A stretch of 64,000 bases of DNA from assembly GCF_020740795.1 (NCBI RefSeq), contig NC_067290.1, positions 15,420,001 to 15,484,000 on the forward strand, in the 5' to 3' direction. The translations under genes were made by a program, and so were the position numbers. The notes below the pieces were generated by a model, which did not search any database, was not told the origin of the DNA, and saw only the letters and a list, made by a program, of their open reading frames with translations. Numbering within the stretch: the first letter of the stretch is position 1; every line of letters begins with the position of its first letter. The stretch is from Apus apus (Eukaryota; Chordata; Aves; Apodiformes; Apodidae). This document shows, one piece after another, positions 12,401 to 22,745 of this stretch.

Positions 12401-15400
12401 TGAGTTAGCTTATTTCAAAAGATTAGCCTTCTTTGTAGTGCTCTCAACATCACAATATTTTATTCATTACAAATATTTTTTCTCTACAAGAGAGAATTCT
12501 TGTAGAGAATCATTCTTTAAAAGGAAATAATTTTCAGAAAATATTAATCTAAGGTATGGCTTAAATATTAACTAAATTATATTTAGAGATATTTTCATTA
12601 CAATCTGACATAGCAAAGTATGTCAAGCCAAAGGATTGTATTATCCCAAGTATCCTGATGATTTGTCCTCCACATTCAGGTCCAGACATGAAAATTATGT
12701 GATGCAGTTCTGTTCTGAATTGGAAATAAAGCAGTACCCTGAAGACTTCCTGGTGCTGACTGTTGCAAATGTTGCTTTATTGTCTTTACCTTTATTTTTT
12801 TACATGTATGTTTTTCTTGGTTTTTATATCAGTTTACCAGAAAAAGCATAATAATACTGAAAGAGCCAGCCTTGTACTAAGATGCTTCTTGATCCCTATC
12901 CTTCCATAAACCAAAACCCAGGCAACCTTTTTTTTCTTAAATAGAAAACCATGATCAGAACGTTGTTGGGATACAAAGTAATAATAGGAAATGTTTCACT
13001 GCAAACCCACAGTATTCAAGGCAAGAAGTGAGCAGCTGAACACCACTCTGCTGGGCACTGTACCTAGCAGCTCCTCAGCACACTCACTATTTCTGTATTA
13101 ACAGAACTCAGTTACCTTGTGGGTTTCGTTTATGTACAGAGTTGGAGGAACCGTTCTTGCTCGTTGCTTCATGCTTCACAGATAAGACTTCAGGATGGGT
13201 CATCTTACTGTCTAAAACAAACAGTAATTATGAGTCTAATGAAAATAACATTGCTTATAGATCTGTACTGATCCTTTACACACATGCAGTTAGTCATGGC
13301 TGGTTTATAGCAAGTAAACAGACAGGAAACTAGTAAAAAACATCTGTCTTGTATTACTCTGCCATGTCAAACAGTAGTTAAGAGTTGTGATGCAAGCAGA
13401 ATTGCTCCCAAAACCAAATGAGGTAAGTGAATAAAATTTCACCTTCCTGGCAGGTGTTCAGTGCTATTGTACTCAACTTTTCTTTAAAAAAAAACCCCAA
13501 TATCTTAAGTAAAATCCCCACTACTAGCAGAGATTCACACGGCTATGCTAGTTAAAAATGAACATAATGTTTTAACAAATAAAAATAAAATGGAGCATTT
13601 CATACTTTTTCAATCAGCTATATATATCACAATTAACAGGCAAACTGAAGCCAGAAGCCTTGCAGGGCTCAGAAGACAAATAATCAAGTGTGTTTTTCAA
13701 ACAAATACGCATATTGCCTTTTGTTACCATAACAAAAAGTCAGGAGACTGAAAAAAATAGCAATACTAATGTTTTAAGGCTACTTTATTTTTCTTTTTGA
13801 TGGAGTTCATGCTGCCCACACAGTTTCAGATTGAACACTGTAACTGACAGTAACATCTCAGATTTTTCTTTTCTCTTCCTGCAAGAACTAGTTGATGACA
13901 TCCAAACTTCTTCTATTACTTATGGAAACATGGCAGTTGGCTGCTATAAAAAACTCCACCATTTTTGTTTCATGCTACAGCAATCTTCAAATACATTTGT
14001 GTATTAATTTCCTAAGCCTTACTCAATGAAATTCATTGAAACAATTTTGTGAAAATTGCTGCCCTACACATAAAAGTGATTCAATGTTTCAGTTGTGTTT
14101 TTCACTACAGCTGAATATGTACCATTTAAAACAAAATAAAAAAGGACAGCTTTAAAGCCAAACCCCCAAGAATACAAAAATGCTGACTAGCAGACCAATT
14201 CAAGAAATAAGCAAATAACTTCCTGTTCTTCTTCCTTCAATGAGAAAGGCAGTTAACAATTTGCTTATTTTAGTTCATCACAAATTAAAGTTTTTCATTA
14301 CAGCCAACACTTTGTCATTGACATCTTGGCATCTGCTAGACAGGCACTGCTACCAAGGTGTGAATTAAAATGATCTTGATGTCAATTTCAATCACAACTG
14401 TTGAGAGTCAACTGGTATGAAATGGAAAGAAGTTTAAGCAAAACCAAAATAAAACAAATACTTGTTTTTTTCTCTACAGTAAACTTAGTGAAACTGTTCA
14501 GTCACATAATACAAAGATCCTTGTCTAGGGCAGAATGTTGGAAGTTATACATGGGTTTACCTTCTTTGATTGAAGTAGTTGGGGCAATTGAATTTCCTGA
14601 GGAACATGATGGTCTAGTGGACATTTCAGCATTGAAAGATTCCTTGGTAGGAAAGGATCTTTTTCCAGGCTGTGGAGAACATCCTTCTGATTTAACTTGT
14701 ATTGCTATATTCTTTCTGGGACTAAAATAAAAATTGAACACTTAGATAAATCATTACTTCTTTTGTACTCATTTTATTAAACAATAAACAAGGTACTATT
14801 AACAGCTTTTGAGATACTGATGTTTTAAAGGTATTTCAGGATACACCCTTTGTATTTCTATCACAGAGACAAGGCAGACTCTTTTTGATCAAATTTCATA
14901 GAGGTCAACAGACTTTTTTTTGGTCCTATTTTTTCAAGAAAACAGAGCTAAGAATTACATGGAGAAAGAAAACATCTTTAATAGTTTAAGCACACATCCT
15001 GTAAAAAGCAACACAAATTGGTCACCCAAAAATCCTACCTTGACGTTAAAACCATCTGAGGAATGTGCTTGTTTCTTTCACAGCTCTGAAGTCGTGTTCT
15101 CAGTTCGTTCATCTCTGCATCTTTGAACTGCAGCTCCGACTGCAGCGACAGCAGCTGGAAGAGGAACGAAGACACAGTCTCTCTGCTGCCGAATGGTTCA
15201 GCAGTGTCACAACTGCAGAGCAACTGGTATTACTCTAAGATGTCAAGATCACCATCTACTTACTGTGAACTCTGCACAAGATCTCCATTTTTATGTATGC
15301 TAGTCCCATTAACACTATCCTAGAACCAAGTGCCAGAAGTTCAGGCAAGAAGGACATGACTTGTTTAGACAGACCAAGCGCCATGCACAGCATGACTACA

Positions 15401-17991
15401 GTGCGGCCGTTAACAGCAGAGGACACAGGACAAAAGCAGCCACTGTCCTCTTCAGGGCTTTCAGAAAGGTGACTGCAACAGGAACAGCAATCTGATCTGA
15501 AGCATAAAGCACTTTTCTGTCGCTTTCTTCCCTTTTTTAATACATTCCAATTTTTAGCGTTCTTGGAACTGCCTAAACACAGCAACAGGTACATGAAAAT
15601 CTCTGCCACTTGAATTTTAGCCTCTTATTTTGGCAGAAGAAAACCATCAGCCAATTCTTACAAGTGCTTTCTCCTAGGTAAGAGAAAATAAAAGCCCACA
15701 TAGGTTGGAAATTTCATGCAAATGTTCTTTCTTTGACTAGGTGGACCATTACGTCATTAAGTCCTAAGTTCAGCTTCTCCGTGTGATCTGCAGGGAATCA
15801 ACATAGTTACAAACCTTTTTGGAGAACTCCTTTTCTTTTTCACTGAAGGTTTGAGATTTTTGCTGCTCCAACAGCACGTATGATCTTTTTTGCTCCTCCA
15901 TAGCACACTCCATCTGCTGCATTGAGTCACGCAGAATTTTAATTTCTCCATTTTTAATAAGAATTTCATCCTGCATTTCTTTCAGCTGCAAACAGATGAA
16001 TCCATTCAAGGATGTACATAACCAAAGCTACATGGTTGAAAATTAGGTATATTTATACTTCACAGGGAGAAAAATACTTCTCTAACCCAGCTGAGAAATT
16101 CTGCAATGTTGTTTCTAATCTTATTCTGATTAAATCAGGCTCAGCTACCGTGCTCTCTGGCAGGACAATAAACAACAGCAAAGGTCTATCTTCATACACC
16201 ATCCTGGTGTCTCTCAGAGACCATTCTTCTCTTTCCCCTTCTCTGTGATTATCAAAAGTACTCCAAGTCACACACATCAATAATTTATTCATTATTTGGA
16301 TGATAACAATAATTTATTTGCAATATTGTATGTACCATGGCAGCCAACAGGCACGCTGTCCTAAGACAGTATCTTCAAGATAGGAAGAGCCTCTGACACT
16401 CCCTGAGCCATCACCACTGAGAGACAAGACTTTGGAGAGACAATAAATGAGTTATTCAGAAAAGCAGGGAGAAAAAAGCAGAGAGGCACTTCTATGCCAC
16501 TGTGTAAAACGACAATTTCCCCCCATGTTGAACACAGTGTACAGGCAGGAGCTTCCCCAGTAAAGAGGAATATAAGGGAGTTGGGCAAGAGCCAGAGAAC
16601 AGCAGAAAGGGCAATGAGAGAGAGAGATAAGTAGAGCTTTTTCCACCAGGGAGAAAGCACAGCTGTGAGGAAACAAAGGTCTATATCGAGGTGTGAGTGC
16701 TGTGCACAAGTTATTCCTTGTTTCCTGCCTCTCACACAGCCAAGACTCAGCCACTGGCAACCACTAGGTGCAAAGTTCAAAATAAAATCAATGACATTCC
16801 TGACACAAGGTGGCATTAAGCTGCTGACCTCTTTCACTCTAAAAATGATCTAAAACCAACTACAAAGGCGTTTTAAAAATTCACTAAATACTATTAAATA
16901 CACAAATACTATTTCTGAATCAGGAAGCATCTACATGAAATTTTTACCAGGGGCTAAATGACTGCTCTGGTCAAATATCATCATCAACTTGCTCAGGTCT
17001 TCTGTACCCCCTAAGCTGTGTGCCAAAGGGATGGACTCAGCTGGGGAAATTATGCCTTCTCACCTACTTCTTCCCCACAGCATCTTCCCATAGGGATCAT
17101 CAGAAGGTAAAGTCACAGAACACAACTTGAAAGTCACTTTACTGTCTTAAATCATTAAGTTGCACTAACCAACTCTTGCTGTCTAGCTGACAGGCCAGAG
17201 GAGAAGGGATTTGCCAGGAAAATTTGACAAATGAGTATTTCCTAACCTGAAATGACCAAAAAATAAATTATTGTTTTCAATGTTAACGTTACTAAAGCTG
17301 TTTCTAGCACAACACTTCTAATAGATCCGTGGATTTCAAAGATTACTCAGCAACTTTATTAGCAGGAGATACCTGGAAGCAAACTTATCCCACCTCTCAG
17401 ACAGCCCGATCGAAAAATGTAACAGTTAGAGGGGAAGACATCACGAACCTTCCGTTTAATTTCCTCATGCTGTGTTTGCAGCACTTCAAACTGGAAGGCA
17501 TCTCTCATCAGGGCATCTTCTGTGCTGGCCCCTGCGCAGACAAACACCAAGGTCTGCTCTGAAGCAGCACGAGGTACGAGGTGGCTCCACACGCCCAGGG
17601 GGTGGCTGGAACGCGGGGGGGCCCGCCCCGCGGCCCCGTCACACCGCAAGCCCCGCTGCGCCCGGGCCGCGCTCCCAGCCCCGCCACACCGACCTGTCCG
17701 GGGCCGCCCCGCGTCCTCCCGCCGCTCGGCGCTGCTCGGGCCCCGCGCCCGGCCCGGGGGCCCCGCGGGCTCCCGTGACAGCGCCTGCGAGGCCAGGATG
17801 TCGATCTCCTCCAGCTCGTCCGCCGTGAAGTCGTCCCCGTCCCCGAAGGGGTCCCCCGGCCCCTCGCCGGGCCCGGCCGCCCCCGCGCTCTTGGGGCGCT
17901 TCAGGGGCGGGAAGCCGTTCGCCGCGGCCGGGGCACCGCACAGCGCCGGGCCGCCCCTCTTCCGCGGGCCCGGCGGGGGCTGCGCCGCCAT
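6352..17991 (-). CDS. ATRIP: ATRIP, ATR-interacting protein (complete, 13 coding exons)
   Basis: ATRIP is the obligate partner of the ATR kinase. It binds RPA-coated single-stranded DNA and brings ATR to stalled forks and resected breaks in the nucleus. Coding exons, in order: 17991-17694, 17531-17449, 15985-15815, 15154-15039, 14721-14561, 13211-13116, 12340-12211, 11093-10362, 9735-9593, 8993-8902, 8025-7942, 7702-7453, 6419-6352. They join in frame to 807 residues (human 791). Residues 53-71 read DDFTADELEEIDILASQAL, the acidic RPA-binding motif. Residues about 118-215 form a Lys/Glu-rich coiled coil with KNGEIKILRDS and SLQSELQFKDAEMNELR, nearly identical to human. The C-terminal half includes LVKLAEN, LSQKDKLF and an acidic tail ending in exon 13, the human ATR-binding segment. 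The start has a strong Kozak context (CGCCATGG) inside the CpG island. No frame damage is seen; assignment is firm. Confidence 0.96.
7453..7702 (-). CDS. ATRIP: ATRIP exon 12 (residues 703-786)
   Basis: Encodes VVKALIIMLHRQWMKIRR and LSQKDKLFHEHSLEVLHQYD, the best conserved C-terminal block (human LSQKDKLFMMHCVEVLHQFD). Acceptor TTGCAG, donor AAG|GTAAAA. Confidence 0.97.
7942..8025 (-). CDS. ATRIP: ATRIP exon 11 (residues 675-702)
   Basis: Encodes TVRLLTRCVRGPSPGGLLPG then TDCQCHLE, aligning with human VVWLLAKLGVQSPLPPVTG and SNCQCNVE. Acceptor GTAATAG, donor GAG|GTACGT; both ends on codon boundaries. Confidence 0.92.
8902..8993 (-). CDS. ATRIP: ATRIP exon 10 (residues 644-674)
   Basis: Encodes CLLLALYTYITSRPDKSA and WLQLEQE, matching human LLLLLYMYITSRPDRVA and WLQLEQE. 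Acceptor TTCTAG, donor GAG|GTAACC. Confidence 0.96.
9593..9735 (-). CDS. ATRIP: ATRIP exon 9 (residues 596-644)
   Basis: Encodes CPETPLPAVLLTVRLLSILA, matching human SPETPLPSVLLAVELLSLLA, part of the helical-repeat C-terminal half. The in-frame acceptor is GTGAAG at 9736-9737. A second AG (TTTTCAG) seven bases further in would break the frame, so the upstream site must be used for full-length protein. Confidence 0.93.
10362..11093 (-). CDS. ATRIP: ATRIP exon 8 (residues 352-596)
   Basis: The largest exon (732 bases). Its start, EVQKLAITGLNLIAMDE, matches human EAQNLAFTGLNLVARNE. The middle (VSSRTNTNTVSSKEDFR and onward) is diverged. The end, LKILVKLAENSTMDLL, matches human LKVLVKLAENTSCDFL. 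The donor is AAA|GTAAGT, two bases into a codon. Confidence 0.95.
12211..12340 (-). CDS. ATRIP: ATRIP exon 7 (residues 309-352)
   Basis: Encodes KQPLVPGSSLGLCHLLSS, matching human KQPLIPGSSLSLCHLLSS. From memory, this is near the part of human ATRIP implicated in the TopBP1 response. Acceptor TTTCAG, donor CAG|GTGAGT. Confidence 0.95.
13116..13211 (-). CDS. ATRIP: ATRIP exon 6 (residues 277-309)
   Basis: A poorly conserved linker exon (DSKMTHPEVLSVKHEATS). Placed by the human DSKPHSLRGDSIKQEEA counterpart, by clean splice sites (TTTTAG and AAG|GTAACT), and because it joins its neighbours in phase. Confidence 0.88.
14561..14721 (-). CDS. ATRIP: ATRIP exon 5 (residues 223-277)
   Basis: Opens with SPRKN and continues with CSPQPGKRSFPTKESF, matching human CSPQFGKTSFPTKESF. 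A Ser/Thr-rich linker follows the coiled coil. Acceptor ATTTTAG, donor AAG|GTAAAC. Confidence 0.95.
15039..15154 (-). CDS. ATRIP: ATRIP exon 4 (residues 185-223)
   Basis: Encodes SLQSELQFKDAEMNELRTRL, the most conserved part of the coiled coil. Acceptor CTTCCAG, donor AAG|GTAGGA; ends two bases into a codon that exon 5 completes as Ser. Confidence 0.96.
15815..15985 (-). CDS. ATRIP: ATRIP exon 3 (residues 128-184)
   Basis: Central coiled coil with EILIKNGEIKILRDS and EKEKEFSKK, almost identical to human ATRIP. Acceptor TTTGCAG, donor AAG|GTTTGT; both ends on codon boundaries. Confidence 0.96.
17449..17531 (-). CDS. ATRIP: ATRIP exon 2 (residues 100-127)
   Basis: Encodes EDALMRDAFQFEVLQTQHEE, matching human NFELEVLQAQYKE, the beginning of the coiled coil. 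Acceptor GCGCAG, donor AAG|GTTCGT (weak); ends on a codon boundary. Confidence 0.92.
17694..17991 (-). CDS. ATRIP: ATRIP exon 1 (residues 1-99)
   Basis: Starts at the ATG and holds a proline/glycine-rich leader, a KR-rich segment (LKRPKS, about 30-35) and the RPA70-binding acidic motif at 53-71. Very GC-rich because it lies in the CpG island. The donor reads CAG|GTCGGT, away from consensus; the exon ends one base into a codon. Confidence 0.93.
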
Positions 17992-18203
17992 GGCGGGGGC
18001 GCCGGGGCCTCCCCGCACCGGGCCGGGCCGGGCCGGGCCTCCCCGCACGGGCCGATCCCGCACCGGCCCCGCGGCCCCGCCCCCCCACGCGCTCTCCCGC
18101 GCGCGCCGCTCCACAGTCCCCTCACACCAGCGGGCACCTACGGCAGCCCCCGAGGGCCAAACCCAGCGCCCGCGCGCAGCCGCTGGCTGTAAGCGCCCCC
18201 GCC

Positions 18204-18247
18204 ATTGGCCGCGGCGGCGCGCGCGCTGCCAGCGCCGCGCTGATTGG
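18204..18247 (-). promoter_or_regulatory. Paired CCAAT boxes (NF-Y type)
   Basis: ATTGGCC at 18204-18210 and 18243-18249 read GGCCAAT on the ATRIP strand. They are 39 bases apart and about 215-255 bases upstream of the ATRIP ATG, a common arrangement for NF-Y in TATA-less CpG promoters. Confidence 0.6.
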
Positions 18248-18320
18248 CCGGGCGGCGCGCGGGCGGGTCCCCTCAGCGGCGCGCGCGGCCCGGCGGTGCC
18301 GGTGCCCGGAGCCGCCCCGG

Positions 18321-18460
18321 GCGGGGCCTCCCGGCAGGGGGCGGGGCCTCCCGGCAGGGGGCGGGGCCTCCCGGCAGGGGGCGGGGCCTCCCGGCAGGGG
18401 GCGGGGCCTCCCGGCAGGGGGCGGGGCCTCCCGGCAGGGGGCGGAGCCTCCCGCCGGCAC
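18321..18460. repeat. 20-bp GC-box tandem array (6 perfect units plus 1 degenerate)
   Basis: Six identical 20-base units (GCGGGGCCTCCCGGCAGGGG) run head to tail from 18321 to 18440; a seventh, changed unit follows to 18460. Each junction makes GGGGCGGGGC, a full Sp1/KLF GC box. The array lies about 330-470 bases upstream of the ATRIP start. Perfect identity suggests recent expansion and probable length polymorphism. Confidence 0.95.
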
Positions 18461-18526
18461 CGCCCTGCGCTGCCCGGGGCTCCCGGGCGGGGCTCGTCCC
18501 CTGGCGCGGGAAGCCCTGCGGGCGGG

Positions 18527-18549
18527 CGGACGGACGGACGGACGGACGG
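18527..18549. repeat. (CGGA)n microsatellite
   Basis: Five perfect CGGA units plus CGG, followed by a G run, at the outer edge of the ATRIP CpG island. Confidence 0.9.
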
Positions 18550-18560
18550 GGGTCCTGGCC

Positions 18561-21500
18561 GGTGTGACTTGTTGAGGCTTCCTTCGAGCGGACGTCCCGT
18601 GGTGGCGGCAGAGGAACACGAGGTTTTGCTTGGAGACACGAGACTGTAAGAAAAGGACATTATTTTCGCTCGGCCAGCTCGTGAAGACCAGAAAGCACTT
18701 GGGTTTTTCTGTTGCAGGCTCAAAGGCTGTTACAGCCTCAAAATATGTCCTTTTATTTTTTTTTTTTTATTCCTCATCTAGTGCGTGAGCCTGTAGCCAT
18801 CACAACACTCCAGCTTGTGATACTTGCCCCCAGTTTTGCTGCACAGGTAGCAATCAGCAGTCTTCCTCTTGCTTAGCTACATCGTTGGCAGCCGTGCTGT
18901 TCACTGGTTACACGTTTAGCTGCTGTAGGAAAGAAAATGGGTTCTTACATAGGTGATTCTCATGATGAGGTTCTTGCGGATGAAGCCAGACTAGTAAGAC
19001 ATAATAGTGTCAGGGAAGTGCAATATTTGCAAAAATTCAGTACTAAAAACCTGATAATTTACTGCCATTAACTTTTAATAGTATCTTCACCTAGTCTTAG
19101 AAGCTGTGGAAGGTGGATAAAAAATACACTTTCCAGGGCAAGCTCTGTATGATGTAGGTGGGCGTGAGGTCAAGTGTGAGCTAAACCATTTTAAAAATAG
19201 GGTTAGCAACAATCTTTTGTGCTACAAATCAGTTTATAAATCCCTTTGTGGTCTGTAAGTGAAAAACACTGCTGATGGTATGATGTAGTTCCAGTTCAAT
19301 CAGAGAATTCTGATTTCCTGTGTTCATTTCTCTGTTTCCCTCTATCTGCAGCAGCTGAAGTTATCAGTAGACTGTCATTTGCTTTATCTCTGCACTGCTC
19401 TGGCACAAGCGGTAGCTCAGCCAGAAGCAGCACACCTGTGGTCGGCCAGGAGGGGCAGAAGAAGGCCCTGAGGGTGAGTGGTCTCAGCTGCTCTGCCCGG
19501 GCAGGTGACCCCGCTGAGCAGGCAGCACAGCTGCATCTGGTCAGCGTGGCTGCACAAAGGGGCAGCCTCCGGGGGAGCCCACGTGGGTATCGCTTCGGTT
19601 CTGAGCTGCTGGCTTTGTTGTATCTCTGAGAAGTTGTGTTTAATTAAGTAGTGTGTCAAACTGGGTAAGTTACAGAGAGATCCAATGCCTAACTCATGGA
19701 AAGGTGCTGTTCTTTGTGTTTGAAAATACTCTTGTTTTCCTTGCAGTGGGATGGTGACGTGATGCTTGTCTTTGTGGTCTAGTGATAGAGGAGAGGTGGT
19801 TATTGGTTTTAAGAATGGTTTTGTTAGATTATGTTCAGAGAGGTGCTTCTACTAGATGGGGTAAACACAAAATTGCTTGCTTTGTTTAAAACTTTCTCTT
19901 GCAGCTTCTAGTGCTGTTTCACTTAGCTGTGTTTGTAGACACGTGCATTGAGATATTGAGAACTTAGATGAAGTAATCTTAAAGGAATTCTGTTTGGACT
20001 TTACTTGGTGTTAAGGCTGCTATTTTATTTTTTAAGGGCAGGTAAATGGATAGACTTGTAGTTTTATTAATATTATTACTTTTTATTATTATTACTACAT
20101 TTACTTTTAAATAGCAATGTACTCCATAAGTGATAAAGCTTCAGTTTTACTTTCTGAGAAAAGCTGAGGAAAAATGGAATTCAAGAATCATACTTGCATG
20201 CACTTTAACAGGAGAAACCAAGATACTGACTCTGTTTTCCTCTATTCCAGGTGTTCCTGCTACAGAGACATGGCTTGCTGATCAACAGAACAAAAAACGT
20301 AAGTCTGAGTTGCTGAGCTAAAAAATTCTTTGTGGAAGAATGTGGTATGTATGGTAGCTGTTGCAGGAGTTACACAGCTGCCACCTGGTCCATATTAGGA
20401 ATTATGCAGATCCCACCTCAACAGGGCTCGGCCCTCAGTTCCTGCTTGAAAAAAGAGGAGTTGCCAATCTGAGTAAATAAGTGGCTTATTTAGCCAACAT
20501 GCAGAGCAGCTGGGCTGGGGGCCTTGGGAGAGGGATCCCTACTGCAGGTTGCACACCCCACTTATACCCCCGTGGACAGGTTTCCTGGCATGTACTGCCC
20601 AGTCCCTGAGTCCAAAGACTTAATCCTGGTCGGTGGCCTCTTGATTTCTTGCTGGTTTTCTTGGTCACTGGGCTGGCCTTCTGAAGTTGCCTCATTCCCT
20701 TGGAATTGTTTCCTCGGTCCTTCTTCGTTCTGCTCCATCTGCTGGTTTCAGCTGGTGTTGTATTTGCAGCATTAGTTTTATCAAAAGGTTACTCTTGGTG
20801 AGCTCTTCTGGCCAGGGGCTTCAACTACCTCAGCTTCCAGCGCTAAGCAAGGCTGCTAAACCTAACAGTTCTCAGCACCAGTGCTAACTGGTCTGTGTGG
20901 TGAGGCTTCTCAACTTCCAGCAAATGAAAAAAAACCAACAAACCCCCCAGCCTAGAAGCTTCTGGGTTTCTTTCTCTGTGTATGAGTAATTAAGATTTGT
21001 TTCTAATGAAAAGTGACATATTTCAGTGGCTACTGCTGAATTGTGCTGGTGCAGTGCTTCCAGATTGTTTCATTACCATCTCCAGTGCTGTCTTACTGGA
21101 ACCCCCCCTGTACTCTCTCAAATAGCTTATCTATGTAATGGTTACTTTAGTAATTGGCAAATAACTAGTTTCTTGCTGAGCCCTCCCCAGTTTGTTTTAA
21201 ATAGCACTGCCTGTGGCACCATTTTCTGGCAAAAGGTGAAAGTCCTGTCATTGCACACCTCTTGATTTCTCTGTAGGTTGCTTGTCTTGAGCCCTGACTG
21301 TGGAGCTCACCGAGGGGAACACAGGAAATCAAAATGGGACTTTAGTGTTACGTGGCAACTGTGGCATTTTTTTCATCTTGTAGCCAGACCTTCTTACCCT
21401 CTGATTTCAGTTGAATGGTTTACTTAGGACTATGGGTCCAGGTGCCAGATCTCAATCTAGGAAGCATTAATCTGTGCTAGCAGAGTTGTAACTCTGACTT

Positions 21501-22099
21501 TTAACTCTTGTAGTATTTTTAACTACCTTTCATTTGCTTGCTTAGCTTTTCTACTCTGATCTTTACTGGAGTTTCTGATGAGCAAGTTAAAACTAGATTG
21601 CTTAATATCTGTCCTGGCTTTAGCAGAATTGACTTAAAGTAAAATCAGACTGTCTAGAATTGGGAATTTGTGTGTGTATTAATATGGGCACATGCAGCTT
21701 AGAGGGGTAAGCTCTTTTGCATAATTAAGCATGAATTTTAATAACTTATGCCTGGATTTGTGCAGTTCTTAGTGCTGTAACAGTGATGCTGTGTTTGTTC
21801 TGAATAAGACTTTAATAACTTCAATGCTCATGTTGTTTCATTATCCACCATTTTAATGAATCTTCCTGCGTTTGTGATGGTGCTGTCAGGGTGTCAGTGG
21901 CTTTGCAGTCACACAGGGGTGATGTGGGGCAAGCCTGCATTTCGGGAAGGGAAGGAAGGGGTGGGAGGAATTGGGGAAGCGTTTGAGATAAGTACCTGGC
22001 AGAACATGCAGAATAAACCCAGAGCCTGTGGTAAAATTTGGTTGTGTGGGAAGAACGGTCCGGACCCAACAGCACATGGTGCAGGCTTGGTTTGTGGGG
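18561..22099. other. ATRIP-BTG intergenic region, no gene recognised
   Basis: No known protein family is visible. On the plus strand two segments have good exon boundaries: 19352-19473 (acceptor ctctatctgcag, donor AGG|GTGAGT) and 20251-20298 (acceptor cctctattccag, donor AAC|GTAAGT). A possible first-exon donor, ACT|GTAAGA, lies at 18646-18652 at the island edge. These could be exons of a divergent, probably noncoding transcript from the ATRIP island. Confidence 0.35.
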
Positions 22100-22574
22100 T
22101 TTATCGCCTGAACTAGCCAGCGGCGGATTGGCCGCTCCGACGCGGGGTGACAGTCCATGCGTTCCCGGGCGGCTTCACGGGCCGGGCCCGGAGCTGGGAG
22201 GGGATTTCCTGCTCCGGTTCTCGCATCACACGCGGCCCGGCCGGCGCCCGCGGGCTGCCCGCCTCTCCTGGCGTCACGGCTGCGGTGCCGCGGCGGGCGG
22301 TTCACCCGGGGGCGCTGAGAGCCGCGGAGGTCGCGGGCGGAATCGGCGCCGAAGCCGCCGGTGCGGGGCGGGGAGCGGGGGAGGCCGCGGGGCGGGGAGC
22401 GGGCGGGGCCCATCGCACCCGAGGCGCGGCGGCCCCGCCCCCCCGGCCGCAGCATCACCGGGCCCCCCGCTCCCGCGTCCCGAGCGTGCGGGGCCGGGCG
22501 GGGCGCCGCTCTGTGACGCCATCGCTGCGCGCCGCCGCCATTGGCTGCCGGGGCGGGCGCGGCGGCGCTGGCAG

Positions 22575-22599
22575 CGGGCCGGGCCGGGCCGGGCCGGGC
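22575..22599. repeat. (CGGGC)5 pentamer repeat
   Basis: Five perfect units immediately upstream of the BTG-like start codon; a similar but shorter GGGCC run occurs in the ATRIP island near 18015-18033. Confidence 0.85.
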
Positions 22600-22627
22600 G
22601 GGCGGGAGGAGCGGCGGGCGGGGCGGC

Positions 22628-22745
22628 ATGGAGATCGAGATCTCGGCGGCGGCGGCCTTCATCACCCGCCTCCTGCGGGCCGCCGGCGGGATCGACGAGG
22701 AGCAGCTGCGGTGCTTCCGGGAGTGCCTGCAGGCGGCGCTGCGCG
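22628..22745 (+). CDS. BTG-like exon 1 (residues 1-39)
   Basis: The ATG has G at -3 and +4. Encodes the helical N-terminus with [16 protein letters not shown], matching the BTG1 ERQLQTFSQSLQELL helix. Donor CG|GTGAGC, one base into a codon. Confidence 0.9.

Larger units (their letters stand above)
17580..18560 (-). promoter_or_regulatory. ATRIP CpG-island promoter
   Basis: About 1 kb of extremely GC- and CpG-rich DNA covers ATRIP exon 1 and its upstream region. No TATA box is seen. It contains two CCAAT boxes, many GC boxes, a GC-box tandem array and a CGGA microsatellite. The exact transcription start cannot be placed from sequence alone. The island extends well upstream of ATRIP, so it could also drive a divergent plus-strand transcript. 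Confidence 0.8.

Noticed and set aside
16361-16837. 158-codon minus-strand open frame in ATRIP intron 2
   Set aside because: It has no family resemblance and low-complexity composition, overlaps other chance frames, and lies between two in-phase ATRIP exons.
18321-18460. Regular 20-bp repeats resembling a CRISPR array
   Set aside because: The units are directly adjacent with no spacers, in a vertebrate CpG island. This is a tandem minisatellite.
17520-18650. Long open frames on both strands across the GC-rich ATRIP island
   Set aside because: They are shadows of GC-rich, stop-poor DNA and of the 20-bp repeats. Only the part that continues from the ATRIP ATG matches a protein family.
20335-20900. 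Stretch with a possible LTR-like look (TGT start, CTTATACC promoter-like box)
   Set aside because: I could not define both ends, a target duplication or a match to a remembered avian LTR family. It is too weak to call an element; a Dfam search would decide.
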